Shown: positions 1-31,742, counted from the stretch's first letter. The stretch: DNA of 64,000 nucleotides from Dysidea avara (GCF_963678975.1 NC_089274.1:45290075-45354074), one strand, 5' to 3'. Numbers and translations: made by a program. The notes: generated from the letters alone by a model not told the origin.

Positions 1-92
1 TGAATGCAGTCATAATAAATTTAGTTTAAATACCTTCATTAAATCTATTTGTGTGTATTTATATATAAATTGTTTGTGTTTTGCTGCCACAG

Positions 93-11492
<11,400 letters not shown>

Positions 11493-12050
11493 GATCCCAT
11501 TTAATGCCAACTTTACAGAAACTTGTTAAATTTTTTTCTCTTTTTCTGGCACATCTAATGGAAAAATCGAATAGCCAAACAAAACACCCACTCACTCATT
11601 TAATTCGTCGTCAACTTGTAGTAGTTTCTGTGTATGTGTGCGTCTCTGTGTGTGTGTTTGTGTGCGTGGCACATGTTGTTGAAATAATCATGCTCATTTT
11701 TTGTACAACAAAACCTCTGTACTACATTATAATACACACCACTGAAAATTTTAATACAAAAAGAATATCCCACAATGAAAAGGTGTACAGTGCATATTAA
11801 CGTATTTAAGGATTTGCTTTGGGGGGTGGGGGGGTCTGAATTGTGTACTTGTATTAGTGTAATATAAATAGTTGGGGTAGTTAACAGGCATCTTTAAAGG
11901 ATCCCTATTGTTCATCTTGCATCCTATTAAGGCTTCTCAATAACTATAATTGAGTTTAATGTGTTTACCATGAATATGCCAATCATACATGTACACTGAT
12001 TGTATGTCTAAGTCTGGATAATAAAATTACTATATTTAAATTGTTAGTTC

Positions 12051-15167
<3,117 letters not shown>

Positions 15168-16718
15168 CTTGCACACTATCTCCTTGTCTTGAATTAAAAT
15201 ACTATAATTTTAGATAATAGTTACTACATCAGTAATACTCTTTAAGAAATATTTTTCACAAGTTCGGGACTGCAGCCATCAATTCATAGAATAGTATTAT
15301 CATTAGTGCACAATAGTGAAAGTGCTAAGTATTGCAAAGTTTCACTTACCAGGGGAGGGTACAACAGGAGGGAGGCACTTGGTCTCCAAAAAAATTTGGC
15401 ATGCATTGCTGTAAATTACAATTGGAACTCACATTTTCATCCTTCCCCTTTTCCGAAATTTGCTAAAAAGAGGAGGTCCCAAGGCATACTAATAAGACCA
15501 CCTCATTAGTCATTACCATGTCAAGTAGGTCACATGAACTGTTCAATTAGAGCACTTACCACGAACTACCGGTATACTGTAGTATTAAAGGAAACTCCCA
15601 CAGAAATGAAGATGTTTACATAGATCATTGTCTCCAGTGTGCATCTAGCAAGGGCAGCTCCAGGAATTTTGGTGACAGGTTTCCAAATTTTCTGTTGTGT
15701 TCACATTTGTATGGAGCATGCTCCTCCAGGAAATTATGTATTTGAGTATTTGGTAGTTATTTTCATCAAAAAATTCTTTAGAGCTGACATTTTATGCTTG
15801 CTCTGCTGGCATAACCTCAGGAGCAGGCTAAAGAGTTAAGAGGTGGAGCTGTTATTATTATTATACAATGGGCAGAGATACATAAGCAATGAATATTGCC
15901 GCAGACCTTTGCGTGTGGCATATTCTTCCAATAATCATCAAATCGCTTTGTGTGAAGCTTAAGCATGCAACAGATATGGATGTCATCCTGGGGGTCTGGG
16001 GACATGCCCCCAGGATATTTAAAGTTTTAAATACTCTGACATACAATTTTAGTCTATTTTTACTGTAAGGAAAAAATACAAATTATGACTGAGTAATTGG
16101 CTGCTTTATCAGAGTATTTTGAGCTGAACCTTTGTAAATCTAACTTGGCTACTTCTGGACTTAGAAATTCCCCTGGATTCAGCTATCGGGGTCGAGATCG
16201 GAGTTTTACCATAATATCTATGGTAATTTACTGTACGTAGCCTCACCACAAATATTTCAATTACTCACCAGATCATTTAGTCATGCATGTCTGTGACTTC
16301 CTGGCTGTATGTGATTAGAGGTCGGTGTTTGTGAGTAACGAGACAGTGCAGGGTCAGGGAGGGTGCAGTGCGAGACGAATAAGCTTACTTCCACAGTTCC
16401 AGGTCTTTTCGCACAGGCGTTTATTACAATAAGCGTTCCGGTTAAGCGGGCGCCCCTCGGTAGTGAATGGGGTTTTCAACTCAATGGCCATGTCTTTGAT
16501 CATATCAACAACTTAAACCATAGATCCTTTACACCCAACAGTAAGAACAAATTTGCATCAGTATTTGATTGAAATTGGATATGGACAGACTAAAACGCCT
16601 TTGGCCTACTATTAAAAACATTTACCGTACTTTAAATTGTTTTTTATCCATACAAATGCTAAAGGCCTCTGTGCAACAAATGTGGGGAATTATATCAGCC
16701 TCTCAAGATATGCCTTGC

Positions 16719-16784
16719 CATGTCCACACCATGTCCACACCATGTCCACACCATGTCCACACCATGTCCACACCATGTCCACAC
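16719..16784. repeat. 11-bp tandem repeat, six copies
   Basis: CATGTCCACAC is repeated six times without variation, which suggests recent expansion. It lies between the two CRYM-like genes. Confidence 0.9.
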
Positions 16785-17020
16785 AGGTGTTTAACACCAC
16801 TGGTTGCATGTGACTGAGGAATATTCTTGTATATTCTCTCATTGATGGCAATCAATGCACCCTATAGCTAAGCATGTTTAATGCCATCAGTGTAACTTGT
16901 CAGGATTTGATCATACTATAAAAGTACTTTAGAAATAAGACTGCACCATGAGACTGATCACACACAAATGTTGGCACTTGACAACAGTAAATATGGTGCA
17001 TTAGCTATAGCTATTGAAAT

Positions 17021-20853
<3,833 letters not shown>

Positions 20854-21115
20854 TTTTACTTCGACAGTCGAGCGAAATTGTCACCGCCCTTAAACTACCC
20901 TAATAGAACGTACACCCCATATTCCTGTTTGATAAAAACTGCAGTTTAATCGAATTTACAAATATACATTGTCAAAAAGCCTAAACTGAACAGAAAATAG
21001 CCTAACACACTACAACAATTTGTCCATATCTTCTTGTCATCTTCAAGGTACTACTATTAAAAACAGAATCATGATTAACAATACATAAAGGAGATCAGGT
21101 TGCTTACAGAAGTTC

Positions 21116-23374
21116 TTAGACTTTCCAGATGACAAGCTTGCCATCTACACCAGTCGTAGCAATACTCCCACCTTCTTTGAAGACGGAGATTTGACTGATG
21201 AAACAAACCAACTAACAATGCTACACAATACATCATCTCTAGCTCACGTGATCCCATTCTGGTGAGTGGTTGACAGGGTGGTTTCAGTTGCAGCGGAGGC
21301 TTGCTTGTCAAGACGCTTGAACTTGTCCATGGCTCTGTTTCCATTACAGGAATATTGAAGGTGACACATAGTGAGAGATAGCAAATTAGTAACTCACTTG
21401 AGGCCACCAGTGTCCTTTTTCCCTCCTTGTTGGTCAAGCTTGTTGGAGAAGGAGACGTTGTCATTGTCATGTTTGTACATGGCAGGGAAGCAACCATGAC
21501 CCTGAAGTGATAAAGAGAGACTATGAAAACCACATACGTGCACAAAATAGTAAAATCAAACCCATTGGTTACTACTAGTATGGTCATGGCTACTACAGTA
21601 ACTAACTCCAGGACACTGACACTGAATGTGCTACCCAGGTCCCAAGCAAACACACACACACACACACGGACACTTACAGCCACTATGAGATTGGTTTCAG
21701 ACACAAATCGACAATCCAGGTATGGCAGCTCTTTAGTCTTCTCAAATGAACTCTTCCCAGTTTCCTGGTTGATAACACATACCAGTGAATCATGGGACAC
21801 CCAGGCCAGCTTGTTGCCCGAGGGTGAAAAAGACACACCATGTACCCAGCCACCTGTGACAAGAAAAGAACAATACATACCATGACAATAAATGGTGCCA
21901 AAAAATTATGTGAGGAATGAGGATGTTGTATTATCAAGGCTTGTTGCTGTATACTGTAACAGAAAATACTATATTACCTGATCCAACACCTGGGCTAGAA
22001 AATTCTGCCATCAAATTTCCCATTGTCATTTTCTTTCCCCAACAGGTGGATTCTGGCTTCTCATCGCAGTCCTTGACATAGGCAGAGAAGACACGAGTCT
22101 TGAAATCTGCACATCCACAAGCAATCAGACAATTATTAGGGTGCCAGTCAAGAGACAGGACAGTGGAACGGATAGGCTTCTTGATGTGCTTGGACACCCA
22201 CCTGAGAAGGATATCAGGATTGCATCAAAACATTGTAAATACTTGCTGAGTTGACACATCCATACATTACACATACCAGTTATGCTCCACTTCAAAGTGA
22301 CAGATGGAGATAGAACGCGCACCACTTCCAACAGCAAACTTGTTCTCAAGAGGAGACCACTTTACACAGGTGGCTGCTCGTTGGATACGCAAGACCACCA
22401 ACACTGGCTTCCATTCTCCTCCCTCCTTTGTCCACACATAACCATTACGGTCCTACAAACAAAGCACAAGGTTATAGTTAAAAAGTACCAATACAGCATT
22501 AAAAAAACTATCTTAAGCCTCTATTAATGTATGCTTCCTTTTAAATTTTAAGCCACGTATGCACTGGAAATGCCATGAACAAATGCCAGTAGTGATGAGA
22601 CACTAAGGCTGGTTTTCTAAGGCTAAAAAGGTCACAGATCAATTCCTTGTGAAAACAAAAAGGCTAAAGGCGAAATGAGCAAGGAATCAATCTGTGTGCT
22701 TTTTAGCCTTAGAAAACCAGCCTCAGTGTCTCTCGTCACCACTACCGGCAATCGTTCATGGTGTATGTGGTTTGAAATTTAAATGGAAGTATGCATTTTA
22801 TGATGAAAGTTGATTAAACACCCCGAACTCTAGCTTGGGATGTGAAACAAGTCATGTATTGATTCTGGACCAGACCCTTTTTTGGAGTAGGCACTTATAA
22901 TCTCTAATTGATAAGCACCGTGACAGAGAAAAAGTGGTCTGGCCATGCAAGACTACTACAAAGAGTGAACTGCTGTGTATGAAGTTTACTTACAGCTCCA
23001 CAAGTCACCAGCCTGTTACTCTTAGGTGCCCAATCCATGCCCATAACACGTTGATCATGCTATACAAGAAAAGTGAGCAGTAAATAGAGTTATGACAACA
23101 GTTGTAAGCTTACTTCTTTGAGGACGGTCTCCAGTTGCCATCTCCCACCAGACTTGGAGTAGATGTGTACCAAGTTGTTGTTAGGACTCAAAGCCAGCTC
23201 TAAACAAATACATCACGTGACTACTTATGTTTTCGAGTATGCTTTCATAGCTTACTTGTCCTGTCGCTATTCCAGCAGTGGCACGTGATGGGGCCTACCC
23301 AGGGAATTAAAGTGTATACATAATACACCAAACAGTACAATACCTTCAATAAGGTCGTGTATTTCAGATGACAT
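21116..23374 (-). CDS. ARPC1: Actin-related protein 2/3 complex subunit 1 (ARPC1, WD40)
   Basis: WD40 propeller subunit of the Arp2/3 complex, which nucleates branched actin. Exons (minus): 23344-23374, 23256-23294, 23114-23199, 22994-23059, 22277-22452, 21978-22201, 21678-21853, 21398-21501, 21248-21334, 21116-21194. Phases are compatible throughout, and exon 1 encodes [10 protein letters not shown]. Family blocks: [103 protein letters not shown], and the terminal [13 protein letters not shown] repeat. Vertebrates have paralogues ARPC1A and ARPC1B; this looks like a single pro-orthologue, so no letter is assigned. A truncated duplicate lies at 26143-26598. Confidence 0.93.
22526..22800. mobile_element. 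Long foldback (hairpin) element
   Basis: Arms of roughly 110-120 bp fold on each other. Left: ATGTATGCTTCC, ATGCCATGAAC, CCAGTAGTGATGAGACAC, GCTGGTTTTCTAAGGCTAAA. Right, as the inverse: TTTTTAGCCTTAGAAAACCAG, GTGTCTCTCGTCACCACTAC, CGTTCATGG, GGAAGTATGCAT. It is in an ARPC1 intron, so unspliced RNA would carry a long hairpin. Confidence 0.75.
22845..22965. mobile_element. Short relative of the 19931 MITE
   Basis: Inverted ends GGACCAGACCCTTTTTT and AAAAAGTGGTCTGGCC, with the same CAAGACTA border as the 19931-20362 element. About 120 bp, within an ARPC1 intron. Confidence 0.55.
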
Positions 23375-24214
23375 TTCTAGGCTCAGTAAAATGCAATTTC
23401 TCGGTAGAACGAATTAAAAAATGGCACGATCAAATACTACACGTCGTCTTCCAGGTGAAGCTACTGCCGCGGACTCTGGTCAGTCTACACGGCAAGATGC
23501 GAAGACACGACTCCAAAGAGCATAAACAAACGAAAACGGAAGGGTGCGGCCTACTACCGTATTAACGCATGTCGTTCGTTTAATCAAACAGACAATTTAA
23601 CTGACAACTCAGACAGGCTTCCAATTGACAACTGAAACAGACAACTCACTCTGAACTCAGACAATTTAGCTAGCTCCCAGCTCAGTGGACAGGCAGTTAT
23701 TGCCTGGGGACCATTGTGAAAAAAATGTCTAAACTGATTATAGCTAGTTCTCGAGAACCGACACCTGCATAATCCAGCGACCAAAATGTCATTTACCAAC
23801 ACTTGTGTAGAAAACAGCCTCTATAAGCTGACACCTCTGTACTCCATAATTCAACACAAAATTTAAATCCTATAGACTTGGAAATACATATTGCTTTCGA
23901 CCTTTGTAGCTAATCCAACAGAGAATAATAGCTAGTAGCGGCATTAAAACAATCCGCACAGAAAATAATGTTTAAGCAACCAAAGTATTTAATTGGTTGG
24001 CAGTTAAAGAAAAAAGGCTGTAACATTTGCAAATTTTAAGTTAGGTTAAAAACATTGTGTGATCCATTTTACCTGTAACTGATTTACTGCCAATATTGTA
24101 CAATGTCAGGTTACAGAGGTGACTTGATAATCCAACAACCTCCTTAATCCAGCCGGCGGCAGCAAAATTAATTTTATGGTTTGACTGTATAGTGACTGTG
24201 GAACCATTACATGT

Positions 24215-24300
24215 CACTGAACTCCTGTGACCACTGAACAGACCACTTTTTATTTGGTTGGGGAAAAATGAAAAGTGCATGGTCTGGCCACGCAAAGCCG
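24215..24300. mobile_element. Short relative of the 19931 MITE
   Basis: Ends ACAGACCACTTTTTATTTGG and GCATGGTCTGGCCACGCAAA resemble the 19931 family. Upstream of ARPC1. Confidence 0.45.
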
Positions 24301-26142
24301 GTAGCCAGCTATAATATCAGCATTAGTGTTGGAAAGTTAATCAGCAACCTCACCGCATGATAGACTTTGGGCTATACTCTGAGCACCACATGCACTGACA
24401 GAATAGTATAAAGAGTTATGCCTAGTAACACTATATGCCAGCATGCATACAGAACTCCAAAGCCCATAGGTGCTTTGCAGTGCCTTATATACGCTGGCTT
24501 CTGTCAAATTTTAAATCAGTTGGTCAGTCTCACATTTTGTAGTCAACTATACTGGCTAATAAGTTCAGACCCACAGACTCTTGTGATATAAAGATTTTTC
24601 TATTTTAAAATTTTTGTTTAGTGTAGCCAGCTTTTACTTTCATCCTCCATGTTTTACAGTCAACTATTACGCGGACTGAAATTGCCAAAGCTTAATAATC
24701 AGTTACCCATCATGCATATTAGTTGTTTTTTTAAACTTCTAAATTCAGAATTGCAGCATGCTATATTATTTTTCTAGCACTTCTTTAGGTCCAATAGTTT
24801 GCTTCCAAATTCTATCTCATTATAGCTACAGATTTAGTCTGTACATACTCACCCCATCATCAACAGGCATGTGCAATTCTTGTGTAGATTTATGTGTCTT
24901 AATCTTCTCAATAACATCACTGTAGTAACAGTGGATACCCCATCCTGGTGTTAATTGGTCATTTATTCAGTTTTACAATAACTGTTTAAGGTTTATCAAA
25001 GGACAAGTTAGCCCTTAAATATGCCATTTAGATTTCTTTAGGCTTATATATTCCATAGTCTGTATAATTTACAAGTGCTGGTAATTGGTACCTGCCAGTA
25101 ATAGGTGACTTACACTAAGATATGGCTTTCATTGCCAGGTTTGCGCCCTCAGTGTCCAAACATATTATAGTAGTATTTGTTAACAGCACAATCCTGGATG
25201 TGTGCATGCTGGGTATATCTTCTGCCCATGTATACTGCTGAGAACTTCCTCCTATATAAATAAGTTTACCACACATCATGATACTCTATCCCTACTACCT
25301 TCTGCCTCACTATGAAATAAACAGAGCTAGCAGACATGTACAGGTACATGCACATTCAATTGGAAGTTTGAACGGAATAGCAATGATGATTATATGTTTA
25401 CAGGATGGATATGTGATGATTATACACACATGGTTGCATGGTACTTTTTTTCCTACATGACTGATGAAACTACACATTAGTTCAACCATAGATCAACGTC
25501 AGAAAATATCAAAGAGCGGTCTAACCATAGATTAATAACCCCCAGGTACCTGTGGTTTGTATGAATCTATGCAGGTCTAACGCTAAATACATAATAACCA
25601 AACAAAACAACAATGAATCAAGGAGACTAGATTCCTTACTGGTCTGGTGGTGATCACTTTACATAGAGGAAAGTCTGGTCACTCTAGCATTCAAAATTTG
25701 TAGCGTGCTACAGAGAAAACAGGGTTGTTGGTAAAATTTTGGGACGCTCATTTTTGGAGTTATGCTATAAAATTATGTAACATGTGAAAGAGTTTGTCAC
25801 GAAGTTTTGTGAAGATGCAACATGATGTTAGGTTGCTTGTAGTTGCCAACAGTGTGTTCAGAAGATGGAGGCATAGTAAAGGGCTCTGTAGCTGCAACTG
25901 ATGTACTCATAATGCTGTGTCTAATCAATATGTAAAGAATCTTTGGCTACATCAGTCAACAGCTGTTTGTTAATCTATTTCAACCATTGCCAGTTACTTT
26001 GTATGGTTGCTGGACGTGCCATTCTTGCTGCCATTATTGTAACATCTTGTTTAATTACATTCCATTGTTACAACTCAGTAATGTTAGAGTACCAGAGTCA
26101 CCAGACCCTCTCTCTCTATGCAAAGGGGCAGGAACTGACTAG
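24301..26142. other. Gene-free stretch
   Basis: No exon-like conserved protein, RNA gene or clear repeat structure recognised; the ORFs are short and unsupported. Confidence 0.5.
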
Positions 26143-26598
26143 TTGCTTTCAGAAGTTCTTAAACCTTCCACATGACAAGCTTGCTATCCACACCAGTCAT
26201 AGCAGTGCTCGCACATGGAGATGACTGTTGAACCAAACCAACTAACAACACTATATCTGTAGCTCATGTAATTGCATAATTCCTATTCTGATGAGTGGTC
26301 ACCAGGGTGGTTTCAGTTCCAGTATACTTGTTTGTCAAGTTTGTCAAGATGCTTGAACTTGCCCATGCATGGCTCTGTTTCCATTACAGAAATATTGAAG
26401 GTAATATACAGTGACAGTAAATAGGCAACTTACTTGGGGCCATCGATGTCAAGCTTCCTGGAGAAAGAGACATTGTCATGTACTTGGCAAGCCAGAAGCA
26501 ACCATGACCCTGAAATGATAGAGACTAAGAAAGAGAGAGACACACACACTTACAGTCACTATGAAATTGGTTTCAGACACAAACTGACAATCAGGTAT
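26143..26598 (-). pseudogene. Truncated ARPC1 duplicate
   Basis: Resembles 21103-21727 in the same orientation. It retains parts of ARPC1 exon 10 (CAGAAGTTCTTA, GACAAGCTTGCTATC), intron 9, exon 9 (GTCAAGATGCTTGAACTTG, CATGGCTCTGTTTCCATTAC), intron 8, exon 8 (AGCAACCATGACCCTGAA) and the 3' edge of exon 7 (AAATTGGTTTCAGACACAAA). Exons are shortened and out of frame: exon 8 lacks its LDQQGG part and exon 10 loses its frame. Intronic sequence is retained, so this is a DNA-level segmental copy, not a processed pseudogene. Confidence 0.85.
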
Positions 26599-27222
26599 GG
26601 TTTGTTACTTTTTGAATATTGAGAAAGTGTGGGTTAGTACTGGTATCTGAGTTGGTATATTTTTTTCCAACATAAGAGAAAGCAGCATTTGTATTGATTG
26701 CTATCATGCACAGGAGTGAACTTTTCCTCACAGTGTGGGGCTTTAATTTACCAGGGTCCGTCACAATAACGTAAGTATACATAGCTTTATGAAATGATGT
26801 GCCAATTGTACATGCCATGGCTCACAGTATAATGGAAACTAGCAATTCAGGAGTTGCAAAGCTACACCATAGAGGGGTGTGTAACAAAGTCTATGGATAT
26901 TCATTCACAAATATAACTATTACATTAATTTATACTGGAGTAATGGCTTTATCTCAATAATACTTATACTGATATTATTGTGTAAGCTGTAACTGACATA
27001 TTCAAATCTCTGCTACGTAACTATTATTTTGCAATCAATAGCTAACATTATTTATTATTTTATATCTGTGTATATTCTTCTGTTTGTGAAGTTTTCACAG
27101 CAAAAAAAAAAAAACTATGCATGTGTATCTTGTAAGTTGTAACTGAGTGATTTATGACAAACCAGAGGCACTACAGAAATAAGATAAACTACTACCAAAA
27201 TGGCAGAATTCTTTTATGAAGG

Positions 27223-29020
27223 TCATCGGTGCATTTCAATACTTCCTGCAGCTGTGAACAGCTTTCTGGATGGAAATCTCTTTCTCATGGTTGCTTTAAA
27301 CTCATCCACACTATCTGGAGCATCTTCTTCATTAACAATGATAACACCACAAACGTGAAGTGTTAGCAATTCAGGAGAGTTTTCTATCAGAGTAATTATT
27401 CCTTCATAGGTTATCTGAGACACATCAAGAGAGACATGGACTAGTCCACCATGAGCTGACACTCTACTCATAAAAACATCAGGAATATTGAAAATTGAAA
27501 TTACAACGTACAACTGTTGTAAATTGCATGTAAATGGAAATGATAGAGAGGGTTGAATATTATGTAAACCATAACGGTAATTCGCTGTATCTCCAGGATG
27601 TAAGGAGAACTTGAAATCTTTGAGATGCTGACAATCAGTTAGAATGATCTTAATAGCATTGACACAGTGACATGGTATTTTCTCCACAAAGCAAGAATTG
27701 AGAGATGGAAATTGAGACAATGGCAATAGATAATCATCAAGAAAACGTGTACACAATGTACATCCGTATAAATACTGACTATGCATAGAACGTTTTAAAT
27801 GCAGTGCTTCTAAACTTGAACATTTATGATATAAATAAGTACAAGTTTGCACATCATCTGGTAAAACAGTAGCATTGCACAGTTCCATAGCTAAATGAGT
27901 CAACTTCATGTCACTCAACACCTTCCATAACTTAACATGATCTACTTCTGCTGCACTAATTCCTAACAAGTTGAGTCTATTTAGGTGGACACAGCAATTT
28001 GCAATAGAACGTAAACCTTTTAAGCTTGTTAAACAATTGTTGCTATTTTGTAAGTCAAGTCTCCGAAGATTAGGACACAATACAGCTAATGACTCCAGGT
28101 GCTCTGAAGTAAATAATTTATTCGAGATATTGAAATCAGTCACAAAGTGAAGACTAATGCTTTGAAAAGCATTATTGTGTTCCTGTGTTAATCCTTTGTG
28201 CCCCACAGTACTGCTGTGACTGCAGATGGTCGGTAGTATCAAATTATTCTGCCCTAAACCTACCAAACCAGATTTATTTGCATCCAAATATGGAAGGGTA
28301 GCAGCTTTAGCAAATTGAAGTTTAAACACTGGTACAGAATAGTAAAGATCTTTATCACTACTGTACAGCTTAAGATAACCGATGCGGCCATCTGGTACAT
28401 GAAAGTTATACAGTGCCCACTCATGCAGTAACTCTTTTACATACACATGCACTCTGTGGTAGACAATATTCAATGTTTGTACTTTAAAGCCCTCAGTTAT
28501 CCATCTGTAAACAGACGCAAGCACTGATGGTTCCAGAGTATCCTTTAGTACCTGTATTCTAACCGTCAGCTCCTTAAGATTATTGGTATAAGTAAGCAGT
28601 GATGGAAACCTACCATTCCATTGAACGTCCAGTTTCTCAAGTTGCGGCATGTGTGCTATAACTTCAGGCAGATGGTCTTGATGGCTGACAGTTGCTGTTA
28701 GTTTTAGTTCTACCACATTACTACACCAGCGTAACATTTTCCAGAACTGTTTAGGCTCTGGAGCATCATCCAGGAAAGAGAGCTGTTTGACATACACTCC
28801 ATGCTGTTTCAATATTCTATAAACACAACCTCCTTCTTTTTCATTGTACAAAGGCCAGACAAATACACTCCACAGTAATGGTGTTTCCATTATAGTTTGC
28901 AGTCTACATGAAACATGTTGCAGCTTCACTTTGTCACGTGCTGTAAGCAGGAGAGCTATGTAGACTATCACTTCAACAGGAAGACTTAGGAGACTAAGAA
29001 CTTCTTTCTGATGATCCTCA
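27223..29020 (-). CDS. F-box / leucine-rich-repeat-like protein, start unresolved
   Basis: One open frame of about 580-600 codons ending TGA at 27223. Upstream in frame are codons for KEVLSLLSLPVEVIVYIALL, then RDKVKLQHVSCRLQTI and TPLLWSVF, which fits an F-box (LP-x-E-V start, Leu/Val-rich helices, LW end). LRR-like repeats follow (VVELKLTATV, LEKLDVQWNG, NLKELTVRI, LRRLDLQNSNNCLTSLKGL, LNRLNLLGISAAE, LEALHLKRS). F-box/LRR proteins are substrate receptors of SCF ubiquitin ligases; the substrate is unknown. No ATG precedes the F-box in frame before a TGA near 29100, so a short 5' exon or another start is likely. The start given here is approximate. I do not recognise a specific orthologue. 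Confidence 0.7.
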
Positions 29021-29534
29021 GCTACTTTGTCACGAGTCCATACTGCTGAATTGGGGTTGAACGTCCTTCTTGAGCAAGGTCTTGCCCTATATAGACTGAC
29101 TCAAATTAGTTCCTGAAATCAGCGTGCCGCTATGATCTAGCTGCTGGGATACTCGACTGGAAATAGTTATAGAAATTCTGTAGTAAGCAAAGCCGCGAGT
29201 GCTTGGCACTAGAGGTATTAAGAGGGGGTTAGCTACCGTAACTTACTGGTGACTACTCCGATTGTTTACTGCCGAGTGCTAAGAAGCGAAGGTATGTGGG
29301 GAATCTCCAGTTGATCACAGACGGTTATGATGTAATGACTTAGCTACTAACATCGAAGTACCCGTGTGTTCCATAATCGATTTGAGTAATGGCCGGCTTG
29401 TGAAAAGTCGATATTAAATGGGAGGGTACTCTGATATACTTCTAATGGTTTTCTCTCAATGGTATTACCATTGGTAATCTGTGCTTAGTACCGCTTTTAT
29501 ATTTTGGGGGGAGGGGCTTTCCCTACCGGGTTAT

Positions 29535-29960
29535 GATTATCAAACAGTACGATAGTACTGTTTAAGTAGGGATCGGGGTGGATTTGGCGCGCGCCTCAAA
29601 CTTCGATCTCTCAAAAATCATCCTAGAAATATCTCACACAGCAAATAAACCTTTTACTAAAGAGTCTTCAAGTTTCTAACTTTATTTCTAGCGTTATATA
29701 TATCAGGAAACGACTAGAAAAGTGCTGGAATTTTATTTCTAAAAAATCGCTAAAACAGAAATTTTCGTCTGCCTGCCAGCCTGCCTGCCTGACCACATTC
29801 GCAAGGCTACAGGCCAAACGAAGCAGCGAAGGATCACCATTCTTTGCCACAATATTTAACTCGCTGCTGGGATGTGCCTTTTTGGGTTCCGACGAGTGTC
29901 TGCCTTCTGCGCTTTGCCTTTCCTTTTATCTTCAATTACAGATCGTCTTCTTCTTTTCCA
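29535..29960 (-). repeat. Dispersed repeat family, copy 2
   Basis: Reverse-complement partner of 7140-7560: GGGATGTGCCTTTTTGGGTT then CCGACGAGTGTC, GGCCAAACGAAGCAGCG, and the GCCTGCCTGCC tract. It lies between the F-box gene and foldback copy B. Confidence 0.6.
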
Positions 29961-30369
29961 GTCACGGAGGCGTTAATAATTCGTATCGACACTTTCCTTA
30001 GAGCAGCCGTATTCGGACGCCACAAAACTAATAACAGATTCCGTACTGTAAGGGCAAGTGGATGCCTGTATAGCAACACTTGCAAAGCAATCAAACAGCC
30101 TAGTGAAGTAAGAACACACTGCCACGCCCTTATCAATCAGAGCGCGCGCTCGTACTTAACGATCAGTGGACCACGCCCATTATTAATGGTCCAGCTGTAA
30201 CTAATTGTAGAAAACAGGAGATAGAAACCCTGCATGCCTTTCAATTTAGTAATTGAGCAGCTTGCATAAAGCAAGCAGCAAGATCGAGATACTCTAATAG
30301 AGCAGTCAGTGCCAAAGATCAATAATAGCTATATAGCTATACCAAAAAAAGTTAACAAACTAGTGAATT

Positions 30370-30630
30370 TAAAAATTGTTCATTTAGAAATGGAAGTAGG
30401 GATCAAGCGATAAAAACTACTGAAACAAGTGATTTGAATGATGGCAACTATTACAACATAGCTTTGTGGGGAAATCCCTACTTTGGCATTGAACATATAT
30501 GGTGACGTGGTGAGATGCCAATGTAAGGATTTCCCCACAAAGCTATGTTGTAATAGTTGCCATCATTCAAATCACTTGTTTCAGTAGTTTTTATCGCTTG
30601 ATCCCTACTTCCATTTCTAAATTAACAATT
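30370..30630. mobile_element. Foldback MITE, copy B
   Basis: Arms of about 115 bp fold on each other: GGAAGTAGGGATCAAGCGAT, AAAAACTACTGAAACAAGTG and ATGATGGCAACTATTACAAC on the left, with the inverse on the right ending ATCGCTTGATCCCTACTTCC. The loop is at about 30490-30510. Family mate of copies at 6541, 57990 and 60768. Confidence 0.85.
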
Positions 30631-30729
30631 TTTAAATTCATGATTATATACTGGGTCAAGACAGCATAGCTGATAATTGACCCAGGTAATTACAAACAAA
30701 AAAAACATTTAACACATACATGCATACAT

Positions 30730-31742
30730 TTATTGTGTGATGACAAGGTGGTTGGTAAAAATTTTTGTGGATTGCTCTTCGATAAAGTTGTTAGGTAAAG
30801 TGTTCCATTCTCTTAAAGTATTTGGAAAGAAACTTTTCTGATACGATACAGTGGAACTGACTGGGATGATAAATCGATATTGATGAAGCTGTCTAGTTGG
30901 ATGCTGAGTTGGTAAGAAATAAGATGGTAGCTGCATGGAAGGAGTAAGCTGATGAACAATTTTGTGAAATTAGCTTAACCTATTAATGTGTCTTCTCTCT
31001 TGTAGGGTTGGCCATTCAAGGAAGTTCAACATATCTGTCACACTACTGTACCAACTAAAATCAGAAAGGACCCATCTTGCAGCATGTCGTTGGATTTTTT
31101 CTATGTCATATATTAAGTATTCATGATAAGGGTCCCAGACACAAGCTGCATACTCTAACAATGGTCTTATAATGGTAATGTAGGCATTTTGCTTGACATT
31201 ACTACTACATTTACTTAAGTTGGGCTGAAGAAAATTTAAGGATCTGTTTGCTTTAATGCACATAGCTTGAATATGATGTGACCATTGCATGCTTTCATGA
31301 AAAATAAGTCCCAGGTTCTGTTACTTGAAGAGTTTCGTCATTTAAATTATAGTCATAATTAATGGGAGATGTTGATCTTGTACACCTTAATACTACACAT
31401 TTGCCAATGTTCAATTGCATCTGCCACTTTTTAGTCCAGTTAAGAATGGTACTGAGGTTTCTTTGAAGGCACAGTGAATCTTCTAAGGAATCAATTATCC
31501 TATACATAACGCAATCATCAGCAAATAGCCGAACAGTTGAGGAAATATTTTCATTAATGTACAACAAAAACATGAGAGGTCCCAATACGGTTCCTTGTGG
31601 AACTCCAGACTTTACGGGTAGTTTACTTGACACATGATTTTCTAGAGTTACTTGTTTCGGGTTTCTTTTAGTCAGCCGGCATTGCTCTATCCATTTAACA
31701 AGGGTTCCTTCCAAATACAAAATTAAAAATCTGAGCACAAGA
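30730..31742 (-). mobile_element. Degraded non-LTR retrotransposon, reverse transcriptase fragment
   Basis: Encodes the palm region SGVPQGTVLGPLMFLLYIN and the catalytic RLFADD box, then KKWQMQLNIGKC and a thumb/C-terminal region (ANRSLNFLQPNL, RPLLEYAACVWDP, KIQRHAARWV, SFFPNTLREWNTLPN). This is the organisation of jockey/CR1-type reverse transcriptases. The 5' part (endonuclease, early RT motifs) is absent. A frameshift lies near 31295 and an in-frame TAA near 30970, so it is inactive. Confidence 0.85.
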
